From positions 47,553 through 111,552 of the forward strand of contig NZ_GL883760.1 in NCBI RefSeq assembly GCF_000205025.1: a DNA stretch of 64,000 bases, read 5' to 3'. The position numbers and the translations under genes were made by a program. Of this stretch, positions 1-10,124 are shown one piece after another (within the stretch, counting starts at the first letter, position 1; the number at the start of each line of letters is the position of its first letter). A model generated the notes under the pieces. The model searched no databases. It had not been told where the DNA came from and saw nothing but the letters and a program-made list of their open reading frames with translations. Origin of the DNA: Parasutterella excrementihominis YIT 11859 (GTDB lineage: Bacteria; Pseudomonadota; Gammaproteobacteria; Burkholderiales; Burkholderiaceae_F).

Positions 1-1964
1 TCCACCGGAGCTTTCAGCGGAGCCAGGCTGCGAAGTTCGTCTTCGTAGCGGCCGGCCTTATAGTCGGCTTCAAGTTTCGGTTCAAGCGTACGAATAGCTT
101 CGTAAAGATCCTTCTCTTCTTTTTCTGTCAGGAGAGCCGGATCAACAGCATCTGCCAGCGGAAGTGTGTTCTTCTTGAGGATGTTCTCAATACGTTTGTT
201 GGCAGCAGCCAGAGACTCGGCCTCCGGCAGGCTCATAAAGTCATGAACAGCCTTCAGGCGTTTCGGAACATCCGCAAGGATAGCAGGTTCGGAACCGATC
301 ACGGATTCCACTTCATGAGCGGTAAAGCCCTGATCCTTCTGCATGACGCGCAGACGATCATGGAAGAACTGTTTGAGCTCTTCTGTGGCATCTTTGACGC
401 CGGGAACAACAGATTCTTCTTCCGTACCGATAGCGATCAGTTTGTCCAAAGAAAGCGGCAGTTCTTTTTCGATCAGCATGCGAAGAATGCCGAGGGCGTG
501 TCTGCGCAGGGCGAACGGATCTTTTTCTCCGGTCGGCAGCTGTCCGATGCCGAAGAGTCCGGTCAGTGTCTCAATTTTGTCGGCCAAGGCAACAGCCAAG
601 CTTTCAGGTGTGGACGGAAGCTCGTCACCGGCATAGCGCGGCTGGTAGTGCTCACGAATCGCAAGAGCGACTTTGTCGTCTTCTTTGTCGTGATGAGCGT
701 AGTACTCACCCATGATGCCCTGCAGTTCGGGGAACTCTCCGACCATCAAAGTGCGTAGATCGGCTTTTGCCAGCTTAGCTGCGCGGCGGGCCAGTGCAGG
801 ATCGGCACCGATCTGCTCGGCGATGCGGGAAGCAATCTTCTGAACGCGTTCGCTTCTTTCAAGCTGAGTACCGAGCTTGTTGTGGTAGACCACATGAGCC
901 AAGCCGGGGACGCGGGATTCCAGTGTCTGGAGACGGTCCTGATCATAGAAGAACTTCGCATCGGCCAAACGAGCGCGAACCACACGGGCGTTGCCGGAAC
1001 GAATAGCTTCGCCGCCGTCCTTGGCTTCAATCTGAGAAACCAGAAGGAAGCGGTTCATAAGCTTCTTGTTCTTGTCTCTCAAGGCAAAGTATTTTTGATT
1101 CTGCTGCATTGTCAGAATCAGGCACTCGGCGGGAACCGTCAGGAATTCTTCGTCAAAGCCGGATTCGTAGACAACGGGCCATTCTGTCAGAGCGGCAACC
1201 TCATTGACGAGATCATCGGGCATGATGATTTCGGCATTAAGTTTTTCCGCAGCGGACTTAAGCTCGCCAACCATCTTGTTCTTTCTCTCTTCGAAAGAAG
1301 CGACGATCTTGCCTTCTTTTTCCATCTGTTCGGCATATTTTTCTGCCTCTTTGATGGAAATAGGCTCTTTAACGTGGAAGCGGTGTCCCATCGTTTCACG
1401 GCCGGCCTTCAGACCGAACAATTCAACGGGAACGATTTCTTTATCGAACAAAGCAACGAGGTGCTTGACCGGGCGGACGAATTCGACGGTCTTGCCGTTT
1501 TCGAGCTGATAGCTCATCACCTTAGGAATCGGCAGACGGCGAACGGCGTGATCCAAAGCGATCTGCAAACCGTCCTTCAGAGAGACGCCGGCCTTAGTAC
1601 CTTCGTATACCAGCTGATCCTGCTTGCCGTCGTTCACGACTTTAAGCTCAGAAGGTTCGCACTCGATGCCGAGGGCCTTCATCTTCTTGCTCAGAGCCGG
1701 AGTAGCTTTGCCTTCAGCATCCAAACCGACTTTCACCGGTACCAGTTTCTGACGGAAAGGTTTGTCGGGTGCCACTTCGGAAACATCCGAAATGAGTGCG
1801 GCAATCCGGCGAGGAGAACCGTAAGCGGTTACCTGCGCGTTGGGAAGAGCCAAATCCTGCTCTTTCAGGCTGAAAGTCAGTTCTTTGGCAAACGCCTTGG
1901 ATAAATTGTCCAGTGCCTTCGGCGGCAGCTCTTCTGTTTGAATTTCAATCAATAATGAAGCCAT
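1..1964 (-). CDS. glyS: glycyl-tRNA synthetase beta subunit (3' end cut by window edge)
   Basis: This is the beta subunit of the heterotetrameric (alpha2beta2) glycyl-tRNA synthetase, which helps bind and charge tRNA-Gly in the cytoplasm. The frame opens at an ATG at 1964 with an AGAGG ribosome binding site and reads without a stop to the left edge, about 654 residues. Family members are near 690-700 residues, so roughly 40-50 C-terminal residues lie outside. The N-terminus MASLLIEIQTEELPPKAL and the later segment EWPVVYESGFDEEFL are typical of GlyS. It starts 13 bases after the glyQ stop, so the two subunits are almost certainly co-translated as the last genes of the miaB-to-glyS block. Confidence 0.95.
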   Translation of the reverse strand, partial: MASLLIEIQTEELPPKALDNLSKAFAKELTFSLKEQDLALPNAQVTAYGSPRRIAALISDVSEVAPDKPFRQKLVPVKVGLDAEGKATPALSKKMKALGIECEPSELKVVNDGKQDQLVYEGTKAGVSLKDGLQIALDHAVRRLPIPKVMSYQLENGKTVEFVRPVKHLVALFDKEIVPVELFGLKAGRETMGHRFHVKEPISIKEAEKYAEQMEKEGKIVASFEERKNKMVGELKSAAEKLNAEIIMPDDLVNEVAALTEWPVVYESGFDEEFLTVPAECLILTMQQNQKYFALRDKNKKLMNRFLLVSQIEAKDGGEAIRSGNARVVRARLADAKFFYDQDRLQTLESRVPGLAHVVYHNKLGTQLERSERVQKIASRIAEQIGADPALARRAAKLAKADLRTLMVGEFPELQGIMGEYYAHHDKEDDKVALAIREHYQPRYAGDELPSTPESLAVALADKIETLTGLFGIGQLPTGEKDPFALRRHALGILRMLIEKELPLSLDKLIAIGTEEESVVPGVKDATEELKQFFHDRLRVMQKDQGFTAHEVESVIGSEPAILADVPKRLKAVHDFMSLPEAESLAAANKRIENILKKNTLPLADAVDPALLTEKEEKDLYEAIRTLEPKLEADYKAGRYEDELRSLAPLKAPV

Positions 1965-1977
1965 TTCTCTAACCTCT

Positions 1978-2880
<903 letters not shown>

Positions 2881-2928
2881 AATTTCGAACTTTTTCTTCT
2901 CAGCAATGCTGAATTGAGAATAATCTTT

Positions 2929-4452
2929 TTATTTTAGCGGGAGACGGTGTCTTTTTCTGAACAACAGGGCAAGGATTGCACTGATAAGAAGCAAAACCAT
3001 GGCTCCGAGCCAAGGAAGCGCCCCGAATTTCACAAACGGCGTCGCCTCTCCCTGTGCCGCAGCCACTTTAACATCGAGCTTGCCCGGCTCCATAGCGGGC
3101 AGCTCTGCGGCGACTTCACCGCGGCTAGTCACGTAAGCCGTCATTCCGGTATTTGTCGCGCGAATGACCGGACGAGCAAATTCCATCGCGCGCATCCTCG
3201 AAATATTGAGATGCTGAGGCAGCGCATGCGTATCTCCGAACCAGCCGAGGTTGGAGAGATTCACCAGAAGATTCGGGGCTTTGCCGCCCTGCCACCACTC
3301 TCTGATTTCCGATGCAAAGAGATCTTCGTAGCACAAAAGCGGAGCGGCTGCTACGCCGTCAATCTCAAAAGCTTTTTGATCGGTCGTTCCCTTCAGCAGG
3401 TCTCCCATCGGAATCTGCAGCATGTCGATAAACCACCTGAAGCCGGTAGGAACATACTCTCCGAAGGGAACCAAGTGCTTTTTGGTGTAAGACTGAACAA
3501 TCTTTTCATGCTCAACCAGAACGGCCGTGTTGCGGTATCCGTCTTCTCCGCGCAAAAAGCCGCCGAACATCAAAGCGGCGTTGCCATTGGTGACGTGCGT
3601 AAATTTCCTCCAGATTTCCGGTTTCAGCTGCTGAAGCGGTATCGGAAAAATAGTTTCGGGCAAAACGATCAGTCCGCTTTCCGGCACCGGTTTTTCATTC
3701 ATCAGCCGGACGTAACGCTCGAAGCTCGTGAGGCTGCCCATCGGAGAGAATTTTTCGTCCTGAGCAATCCCGCCTTGAACTAAACGGACGGAAAGCGTTT
3801 TGTACGGTTCACTCCAGCGAATGTCGGTCAGAGCAAATGCAAGAGAAAAAACGACCAGAAGTCCGGCACAGGAAACGGCAATGCCTTTGAGATTTTTACG
3901 CTCCAGCAGGAGGAGCGCCGCACATCCGGAAATAAAGGCAGCCAAGAAATTTATACCGTCTGCGCCGCAGATCGGAGCAAATGCAGAGAGGGAGCCGTCG
4001 ACATGGGCGTAGGACACCGCGCTCCAGGGAAAGCCTGAAAAAAGCACGCCTCTGAGCCACTCCGTCAGCCCCCATGCGGCCGGCGCAATAGCCAAAAGCA
4101 TGAGACCGGCACTCGAGCCGCGCTTCATGGACCATGCACAGAGCGCGCCGACAGCCGCCGGATAAAGAGCTAGGTAACAAGAGAAAATGAAGACAACGAA
4201 GGCGGCAAAGACCGGCGGCTGGTAGCCGTAGTCATGAACGGACACGTATAGCCAGGCAAGAGAAGTGACAAACCAGCCGATGCCAAAGAAAAGACCGGCG
4301 AGGAATCCTGCCTTAGCGGTGCGGAGGCCCGCAAAAATAAAAAACAGGACGGCTAAAGCCGCCAGCTGCAGCCACTCATTTGCCGGCGCCAGAGAATACC
4401 CTTGCGCAATGCCGGCAAATAGGGCGATTAAGAACGGAAGGAACTTCTTCAC
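2929..4452 (-). CDS. lnt: apolipoprotein N-acyltransferase
   Basis: Lnt adds the third acyl chain to the N-terminal cysteine of lipoproteins in the inner membrane. The protein has 507 residues: a hydrophobic N-terminal half with several membrane segments (about 5-205), then a periplasmic nitrilase-like domain, then a last membrane helix near 480-500. The catalytic triad of the family is visible as Glu266 (LPETIFP), Lys325 (YTKKHLVPFGEY) and Cys374 (LLCYEDLF). The start codon is GTG and no strong ribosome binding site precedes it. It lies 15 bases after corC, the usual neighbour in proteobacteria. Confidence 0.95.
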   Translation of the reverse strand: MKKFLPFLIALFAGIAQGYSLAPANEWLQLAALAVLFFIFAGLRTAKAGFLAGLFFGIGWFVTSLAWLYVSVHDYGYQPPVFAAFVVFIFSCYLALYPAAVGALCAWSMKRGSSAGLMLLAIAPAAWGLTEWLRGVLFSGFPWSAVSYAHVDGSLSAFAPICGADGINFLAAFISGCAALLLLERKNLKGIAVSCAGLLVVFSLAFALTDIRWSEPYKTLSVRLVQGGIAQDEKFSPMGSLTSFERYVRLMNEKPVPESGLIVLPETIFPIPLQQLKPEIWRKFTHVTNGNAALMFGGFLRGEDGYRNTAVLVEHEKIVQSYTKKHLVPFGEYVPTGFRWFIDMLQIPMGDLLKGTTDQKAFEIDGVAAAPLLCYEDLFASEIREWWQGGKAPNLLVNLSNLGWFGDTHALPQHLNISRMRAMEFARPVIRATNTGMTAYVTSRGEVAAELPAMEPGKLDVKVAAAQGEATPFVKFGALPWLGAMVLLLISAILALLFRKRHRLPLK

Positions 4453-4467
4453 GTTATTGAGCGGTTA

Positions 4468-5340
4468 TTAGGCTTTCGCCGGTTGCTGCTCTGTCTGCTC
4501 CGGCTCCAGCTTCTCAACCGTGAGCATCTTGACCTGACGAGCCAATGCCTTCGTCACGACAAATCGGAAACCCTGCAGGACAACGGACTCTCCGACCTGA
4601 GGAACGTGTTCCAGTTCATCGCTCACGAGGCCGCCCACACTTTCAAAGCGGTCATCAGAGAAATGTGTTCCGAACACGCGGTTGAATTCGTTGATATGAG
4701 TACTTGCCTTGACACGCCAGCGAGATCCGCCGATTGCGACGATGTCGGAAGCATCGTTAACAACGTCATACTCGTCGTCAATCTCTCCGACAATCTCTTC
4801 CAAGACGTCTTCAATCGTAATCAGACCGGAAACCGAACCGAATTCATCAACCACTAAAGCCATGTGGTTGCGTTTGAGACGGAATTCTTTCAGAAGGACA
4901 TCGGCCGGTTTGCTTTCAGGCACGAACACGGCCTGTCTTAAATGCTGACGAATCTCGTACTCAGGATTGATGAAAAGGCGCAGCAAGTCTTTTGCCAGAA
5001 GAATTCCAAGAACGTTGTCTTTATCTCCGTCAATGACGGGAAAACGCGAGTGACCCGCTGCGATGACTTGTTTGATCCAATCCTGAGAGTTCTCGGAAAT
5101 GTCGATCACAATCATCTGTGTCCGAGGAACCATCAAATCCTCTGCACGCAGGCTATTGACGCGCATGACACCTTCGATCATGTGCATGCCGTCGTCTGTC
5201 AGAAGCTTTCTGTCGTGTGCAATATGAAGATCATCAAGGAGTTCTTTTTGAGTCTCAGGTGCGTCATCATGAAAAAATCGATCCGACAGCTTCTCAAAAA
5301 AATTCTTCTCTTTGGGTTCGTCAGTCTTGTTGTCCGCCAT
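4468..5340 (-). CDS. corC: CBS-domain protein of the CorC/HlyC family
   Basis: A 290-residue soluble CorC/YbeX-type protein. The family is linked to magnesium/cobalt homeostasis and, in newer work, to ribosome maturation; the exact role is uncertain. From the N-terminus it shows a short acidic leader, the entry motif RAEDLMVPRTQM (about residue 65), two CBS domains (to about 200; second one with GLITIEDVLEEIVGEIDDE), and a C-terminal CorC_HlyC domain. It sits between ybeY and lnt, the standard order of this conserved block. Confidence 0.92.
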   Translation of the reverse strand: MADNKTDEPKEKNFFEKLSDRFFHDDAPETQKELLDDLHIAHDRKLLTDDGMHMIEGVMRVNSLRAEDLMVPRTQMIVIDISENSQDWIKQVIAAGHSRFPVIDGDKDNVLGILLAKDLLRLFINPEYEIRQHLRQAVFVPESKPADVLLKEFRLKRNHMALVVDEFGSVSGLITIEDVLEEIVGEIDDEYDVVNDASDIVAIGGSRWRVKASTHINEFNRVFGTHFSDDRFESVGGLVSDELEHVPQVGESVVLQGFRFVVTKALARQVKMLTVEKLEPEQTEQQPAKA

Positions 5341-5372
5341 TTCTAAGTACAGATTTCTCTAAGTTGATTGAC

Positions 5373-5843
5373 CTAAGCCAGCGGCTGAGGAGTGTAGTTT
5401 CGATCAGGATACGGAACATCAAAGCCCAGATCAACTAAAACATCAGTTTCCCTCTGTTCCATAACCTCGGCTTCTTCGTCGTCCATATGGTCATAGCCCT
5501 GCGCATGCAGCGTTCCGTGGACGAGAAGGTGGGCCATGTGCTCTTCCAAAGTTTTGTTTTGGTCTTTGGATTCTTTTTCAAGCACGGGCACACAGATTAC
5601 CAGGTCGGCCTCCACGACAGGCTCTATCTGATAGTCAAATGTCAAAACGTTGGTGGCGTAATCCTTACTCCGATATGTTTTATTGAGCTCCCGGCCTTCT
5701 TCTTCCTCAACAAAACGAACAGTAATTTGGGCATCGTTTTCCAAGGCTCGGCTGATCCAGCGCTGAATTTTGCTTCTGGACGGAAGCTGAGGAAAATGTG
5801 CAAGATTTTGGACGGAAAGGCTCAAAACATGGGGTTTACGCAT
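5373..5843 (-). CDS. ybeY: endoribonuclease YbeY (rRNA maturation)
   Basis: YbeY is a metal-dependent RNase needed for 16S rRNA 3' processing and ribosome quality control. The 156-residue frame carries the metal-binding motif [11 protein letters not shown] with His109, His113 and His119. I chose the ATG at 5843, preceded by GAGAGA, because it gives the family's usual N-terminus. A longer frame would begin further inside phoH. The start overlaps the phoH stop by 8 bases (ATGCGTAA), which implies translational coupling. Confidence 0.95.
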   Translation of the reverse strand: MRKPHVLSLSVQNLAHFPQLPSRSKIQRWISRALENDAQITVRFVEEEEGRELNKTYRSKDYATNVLTFDYQIEPVVEADLVICVPVLEKESKDQNKTLEEHMAHLLVHGTLHAQGYDHMDDEEAEVMEQRETDVLVDLGFDVPYPDRNYTPQPLA

Positions 5844-6831
5844 GTTGGTATTCTCTCTTCTCGGCTTTTTGGTAGGCCTCAACAATACGAGCAACAAGAG
5901 GATGCCGAACCACGTCGGCCGAAGTGAAATAAGTCATAGAGACTCCTCGAACATCTTGAAGAATGTGCGAGGCTTCGATCAGCCCGCTTCTCTGACCTCT
6001 CGGCAAGTCGATCTGGGAGGCGTCTCCCGTAATGACTGCTTTGGAGCCGAAGCCGATACGCGTCAGAAACATTTTCATCTGTTCCGGAGTTGTATTTTGG
6101 GCTTCGTCAAGAATAACAAAAGAAGCATTCAAAGTACGGCCGCGCATGTAGGCTAAAGGCGCAATTTCAATTTTCTGCTTTTCAAGCAGGCGCTGTGTCT
6201 TTTCCGTGCCCAGCAAATCGAACAAAGCGTCATAGAGCGGGCGCAGGTAAGGGTCAACCTTCTGACTCAAATCTCCGGGAAGAAAACCTAACTTTTCTCC
6301 CGCTTCAACCGCCGGACGGGTCAATACGATTCTTTCGACCTCGCCTTTTTCAAATGCACTGACAGCGGCCGCAACGGCTAAGTAGGTCTTGCCGGTGCCG
6401 GCCGGTCCGATACCGAAGGAAACGTCGTGGGAAAGGATGTTGCGAATATAAGTCCGCTGCATCGGCGTGCGTCCCTGAAGTCCCTTACGGTTGGTGCGAA
6501 GCTCGGGAACAGGCTCTTCTGCAGCCAGCTCTTCAGCAGGCGCATTTTGACCCACAAGATAGAGCTGAATATCTTCTGCCGTCAGCTCATCACTTTTGCG
6601 CTCAGCGATGGCAGCCAAGTCCGTCAAAGCTTGAATGGCTTTGCGGCAATTTGCCTGTGTTCCCTTAATTCCGAAAGACGCGCCGCGGCGGGAAATTTCC
6701 ACGTTAAGGAAATTTTCCAGCTGGGCCAAATTCGAATCCAACGGTCCGACCAAACTGGACAGATCACTGTTGTTGATCTGAAGATCTAAGCTTAGAGATG
6801 TCTGATCGGATTTCGTTTTAGCTTCAGTCAT
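5836..6831 (-). CDS. phoH: PhoH-family ATPase
   Basis: A 331-residue PhoH/YbeZ ATPase, thought to act as an RNA helicase-like partner of YbeY. The Walker A motif GPAGTGKT is at residues 142-149 and the Walker B-like [19 protein letters not shown] lies near 240. An N-terminal region of about 110 residues resembles a KH-like RNA-binding part, and a variable acidic linker separates it from the ATPase. Its ATG follows the miaB stop directly (TAAATG), so the pair is coupled. Confidence 0.95.
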   Translation of the reverse strand: MTEAKTKSDQTSLSLDLQINNSDLSSLVGPLDSNLAQLENFLNVEISRRGASFGIKGTQANCRKAIQALTDLAAIAERKSDELTAEDIQLYLVGQNAPAEELAAEEPVPELRTNRKGLQGRTPMQRTYIRNILSHDVSFGIGPAGTGKTYLAVAAAVSAFEKGEVERIVLTRPAVEAGEKLGFLPGDLSQKVDPYLRPLYDALFDLLGTEKTQRLLEKQKIEIAPLAYMRGRTLNASFVILDEAQNTTPEQMKMFLTRIGFGSKAVITGDASQIDLPRGQRSGLIEASHILQDVRGVSMTYFTSADVVRHPLVARIVEAYQKAEKREYQHA

Positions 6832-8157
6832 TTAAACTAATTCCCCTCCCAGGGTGTGCGGATAAACCTCATTAATTTTGAGGTTAACCATCTGACCGAT
6901 TAAGTTTTCGGGCCCATTAAAGGTAACGATACGATTGTTATCCGTACGGGCAGAGAGCTTCCCTTCGCCCTTCTTCGCTTCTCCGACAACCAGGCAGCGC
7001 TGTACGCTTCCGACCATGGACTGCGAAATTTCCTGGGCATGCTGCGTGTTCAGCGCCTGAAGTCTCTGAAGTCTTTCGAGCTTGACGGACTGAGGTGTGT
7101 CATCGGGCAGCTCAGCGGCAGGAGTACCGGGGCGCTTGGAGTACACGAAAGAGAAACTGGCATCAAACTTGATCTCTTTGATGAGATTCATTGTTTTTTC
7201 AAAATCTTCTTCCGTTTCGTTCGGGAATCCGACAATGAAGTCCGTTGCAATGCTGATGTCCGGACGAATCGCACGAAGCTTGCGAATGATGGACTTGTAC
7301 TCAAGGATCGTATAACCGCGTTTCATGCCGGCCAAGACGCGGTCGCTCCCGGCTTGAACAGGCAGGTGGACGTGGTTGGCCAGAATCGGGATCTTGCGAT
7401 AAGCCTCGATCAGACGATTTGTAAATTCTTTCGGGTGAGACGTTGTGTAGCGGATTCTCTCAATGCCGTCGATTTCTGCCACATATTCAAGCAGCAGGGC
7501 AAAGTCGACGATTTCGCCGTCAGGACCTTCTCCGCGATAAGCGTTAACGTTCTGTCCCAGCAAAGTGACTTCCTTTACGCCCTGAGCAGCAAGCTGCGCG
7601 ATTTCAACGAGGACGTCTTCGACGGGACGAGAGAACTCTTCACCGCGTGTATAAGGCACGACACAGTAGGAGCAGTACTTGCTGCAGCCTTCCATAATGG
7701 AAACGAATGCTGTAGCTGCATCGGCATGCGGAGTCGGCAGACGGTCAAATTTTTCGATTTCCGGGAAACTGATATCGACCTGAGGACGATGCTCTTTTTC
7801 GTTCTTTTCCAAGAGTTCCGGAAGACGATGGAGGGTCTGCGGTCCGAAGACCACGTCGACGTAGGGAGCACGGCGAACGATGTTGCCGCCTTCCTGGCTG
7901 GCGACACAGCCGCCCACAGCAATCTTAAGATTCGGCTTTGTCTTTTTCAGTTCTCTGACTCGTCCGAGGTCGGAAAATACTTTTTCCTGAGCCTTTTCTC
8001 GAATAGAGCATGTATTAAAAACAACTAAATCGGCTTCGTTGATGTCGTCGGTTACCTCGTAACCGGCTGCTGCCTTAGCAATATCTGCGATCTTGCCGGA
8101 ATCATATTCATTCATCTGGCAGCCAAAAGTCTTCAAGTAAATTTTTTTCGCGTTCAC
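6832..8157 (-). CDS. miaB: tRNA-2-methylthio-N6-dimethylallyladenosine synthase
   Basis: MiaB is a radical SAM methylthiotransferase that completes ms2i6A at position 37 of tRNAs. The 441-residue protein has the N-terminal UPF0004 cysteines Cys13 (FGCQMNE), Cys50 (NTCSIRE) and Cys84 (GGCVAS), the radical SAM motif Cys157-x3-Cys161-x2-Cys164 (GCSKYCSYC), and a C-terminal TRAM domain. The start codon is GTG, with no obvious ribosome binding site. It is the first gene of the block that runs to glyS. Confidence 0.96.
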   Translation of the reverse strand: MNAKKIYLKTFGCQMNEYDSGKIADIAKAAAGYEVTDDINEADLVVFNTCSIREKAQEKVFSDLGRVRELKKTKPNLKIAVGGCVASQEGGNIVRRAPYVDVVFGPQTLHRLPELLEKNEKEHRPQVDISFPEIEKFDRLPTPHADAATAFVSIMEGCSKYCSYCVVPYTRGEEFSRPVEDVLVEIAQLAAQGVKEVTLLGQNVNAYRGEGPDGEIVDFALLLEYVAEIDGIERIRYTTSHPKEFTNRLIEAYRKIPILANHVHLPVQAGSDRVLAGMKRGYTILEYKSIIRKLRAIRPDISIATDFIVGFPNETEEDFEKTMNLIKEIKFDASFSFVYSKRPGTPAAELPDDTPQSVKLERLQRLQALNTQHAQEISQSMVGSVQRCLVVGEAKKGEGKLSARTDNNRIVTFNGPENLIGQMVNLKINEVYPHTLGGELV

Positions 8158-8207
8158 GGTTTATGTCCGGTGGCGGTTAATACAAACTTTCAAAAACTGA
8201 AAGTCAC

Positions 8208-8239
8208 TCAAAAAGAACAATGCTCCCGCATAAGGGAGC
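8208..8239 (-). terminator. rho-independent terminator after apaH
   Basis: On the minus strand the stem GCTCCC/GGGAGC (8222-8239, six-base loop) is followed by a T-rich run containing TTCTTTTT. It lies just past the apaH stop at 8253 and before miaB, so it probably separates apaH from the miaB operon. Confidence 0.65.
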
Positions 8240-8252
8240 GCATCTCCCGAAA

Positions 8253-9077
8253 TTAAAGATTTCGCTTTTCTCCGGGAATACGGTAAATCGGTGCTTTCAC
8301 ACTGAATGTTTCACGATGACGCCCCAGCCGTCTTGCGGTCAGAGCGCCGCCCCAAAGGCAGGCGGTATCCAGCGGGAAAACATTAGGCACATCGGTCACG
8401 GGGCCGAGTGTGGACCAGTGTCCGAAGGCAACAGGCGTCTTTGCCGTTTTGCGGCCGGGAAACTTAAACCAGGGAATGTATTCAACAGGCGTATCGGCAG
8501 GAGACAGTTTCTGTTTGAAATCCATCGTACCGTCAGCGTTGAGATAACGAGTACGCGTCAGCACGTTGACCACAGCGCGCAAACGATCTTTGCCGCGAAG
8601 ATCCGGGCTCCACTGCTGCTTGCCGAAGAGTTCTCCGATCTGGCTCAATCCTTTGTCGGAGCGGATAAATTTTTCGACTCTGGAAGCCTGCTTCAGTGTT
8701 TCTTCAACAGACCAGGACCAGTGGGTCGCCGCATGGACGCATAAAAAACCGTGATCAACCAGCGCCAAGGGTCGGTTTCTCAGCCATTGAATGATGTCCT
8801 CGCAATCCGGTGCGTTGAGAATTTCAGAAATCGTATCTTCCGGCGACATCGCTCTCTGACCGGCATAAACGGCTAAAAGATGGAGCTCGTGGTTCCCGAG
8901 CAGACACTCAGCGCGGTCTCCCATACGCATGACGGTACGGATGGTTTCAAGAGATTTCGGGCCGCGGTTGACGATATCGCCAATAAAAACCAAACGGCTT
9001 TTGTTCGGGATCTGTTGGAGAAGCTGTTCCAGGGTATCAAAACACCCGTGGACGTCGCCTATGGCATAGGTTTTCAT
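8253..9077 (-). CDS. apaH: symmetrical diadenosine tetraphosphatase
   Basis: ApaH cleaves Ap4A to two ADP and controls levels of Np4N alarmones and RNA caps. It has 274 residues and the metallophosphatase motifs GDVHGCFDT (residues 7-15), FIGDIVNRGP (about 31-40) and LLGNHELHLLA (about 59-69), as expected for the family. It starts at an ATG at 9077, downstream of the tRNA-Met gene on the same strand, with a probable terminator between them and another after it, so it seems to be a single-gene unit. Confidence 0.95.
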   Translation of the reverse strand: MKTYAIGDVHGCFDTLEQLLQQIPNKSRLVFIGDIVNRGPKSLETIRTVMRMGDRAECLLGNHELHLLAVYAGQRAMSPEDTISEILNAPDCEDIIQWLRNRPLALVDHGFLCVHAATHWSWSVEETLKQASRVEKFIRSDKGLSQIGELFGKQQWSPDLRGKDRLRAVVNVLTRTRYLNADGTMDFKQKLSPADTPVEYIPWFKFPGRKTAKTPVAFGHWSTLGPVTDVPNVFPLDTACLWGGALTARRLGRHRETFSVKAPIYRIPGEKRNL

Positions 9078-9091
9078 AGCGGGCCTACCAC

Positions 9092-9125
9092 ATGAAAATG
9101 CCCGGAAGCTTTAGAGCTCCCGGGC
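9092..9125 (-). terminator. hairpin terminator after tRNA-Met
   Basis: GCCCGG (9100-9105) pairs with CCGGGC (9120-9125), with partly paired AGCT bases inside. On the minus strand it is followed by ATTTTCAT. The T-run is short, so termination may be partial. It lies between the tRNA 3' end and apaH. Confidence 0.5.
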
Positions 9126-9132
9126 GGAATCT

Positions 9133-9209
9133 TGGTGGCGAATCACGGACTCGAACCGCGGACACAAGGATTATGATTCCTCTGCTCTAACCGACTGAGC
9201 TAATTCGCC
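9133..9209 (-). tRNA. tRNA-Met (CAT), elongator type
   Basis: The 77-base cloverleaf reads on the minus strand with a 7-base acceptor stem GGCGAAT/ATTCGCC and an encoded CCA end. The D-arm is GCTC...GAGC, the anticodon stem is GAGGA/TCCTT with loop ATCATAA (anticodon CAT), and the T-arm contains GGTTCGAGTCC. The paired first base and general resemblance to elongator tRNA-Met argue against initiator tRNA. A lysidine-modified tRNA-Ile(CAT) cannot be fully excluded by eye. Confidence 0.93.
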
Positions 9210-9239
9210 ATCTGACGATCAAGTCATCAGGGAAGTTGA

Positions 9240-9268
9240 ATATTACACAGCTATTTCAATCTGTGCAA
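9240..9268 (-). promoter_or_regulatory. sigma-70 type promoter of tRNA-Met
   Basis: On the minus strand TTGCAC (9268-9263) and TAATAT (9245-9240) are separated by exactly 17 bases, with TGTG just before the -10. The predicted transcription start is about 25 bases upstream of the mature tRNA 5' end. Confidence 0.75.
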
Positions 9269-9305
9269 GTTCATCAACCCATAAACAGGTGTAATAGTTT
9301 GTAAA

Positions 9306-10124
9306 TCAATACCACTGAGCATAGAAATGATGCACAGGACCGTGGCCTTTTCCGATTTGAAGTTCATCTGCGTGAATGATCGCCTGCGTGATGTAACGCT
9401 TGGCTTCTCTGGCTGCCATCGGAATATCCGTAGAAGACGGAAGCAGAGTTGCCAGAGCAGAAGACAGCGCACAGCCGGTGCCGTGTGTGTTCTTTGTCAT
9501 TGTTCTTTCGGCACGGTAGCGAATCATGTGGCGGCCGTCGTAAAGCAAGTCTTCAGAGTAATCCACGCCTTCCATATGACCGCCTTTGAGATAGACCCAG
9601 CCGTGACAGCCTTTGAGTTTCCAAAGGTCATTAGCAGCCGCTTCCATCTGCTCATCGTCCGTAATGTCGACAGATTCAAGCAGTCGAGCAGCCTCGGGCA
9701 AATTAGGCGTTATCACGGTAGCCAGCGGAAGAAGTTCGTCGCGCAGTGTGGCTACGGCATCGTCGGTAAGCAGCGCATCACCGCTCTTTGCGACCATAAC
9801 TGGGTCCAGAACGATGTAGCGAGGATTCCAATAACGCAGGCGTTCGGCAACACCCTTAATGAGATTTGAGTCAAACAGCATTCCGATTTTGACAGAATCA
9901 ATGCGGACGTCTTCGAAAAGAACATCAATCTGCTTTTTGACAAAGTCTGTCGGGATAGGAATCACGCCGAATACACCTTGCGTATTCTGCGCAGTTGCAG
10001 CGGTCACGACACCCGTTGCGTAGCCGCCTAACGAGCTAATCGTTTTGACGTCTGCCAGGAGACCGGCACCGCCCGAAGGGTCAACGCCGGCAATGGAAAG
10101 TACATTAGGATGCTTGATCTGCAT
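9306..10124 (-). CDS. thiD: hydroxymethylpyrimidine/phosphomethylpyrimidine kinase
   Basis: ThiD phosphorylates HMP and HMP-P in thiamine biosynthesis. The 272-residue protein has the ribokinase-fold signatures SIAGVDPSGGAGLLADVK near the N-terminus and THGTGCALSSALAT near residue 210. I chose the ATG at 10124, spaced six bases from AAAGGTG. A GTG three codons upstream (10133) is also in frame. The start lies inside the end of waaA (overlap 20 bases). No other thiamine gene is nearby, and no riboswitch is seen because the gene has no leader of its own. Confidence 0.95.
   Translation of the reverse strand: MQIKHPNVLSIAGVDPSGGAGLLADVKTISSLGGYATGVVTAATAQNTQGVFGVIPIPTDFVKKQIDVLFEDVRIDSVKIGMLFDSNLIKGVAERLRYWNPRYIVLDPVMVAKSGDALLTDDAVATLRDELLPLATVITPNLPEAARLLESVDITDDEQMEAAANDLWKLKGCHGWVYLKGGHMEGVDYSEDLLYDGRHMIRYRAERTMTKNTHGTGCALSSALATLLPSSTDIPMAAREAKRYITQAIIHADELQIGKGHGPVHHFYAQWY

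Noticed and set aside
2881..2928. T-box or attenuator ahead of glyQ
   Set aside because: Only a short imperfect stem is present, the gap is 48 bases, and T-boxes are not expected in betaproteobacteria.
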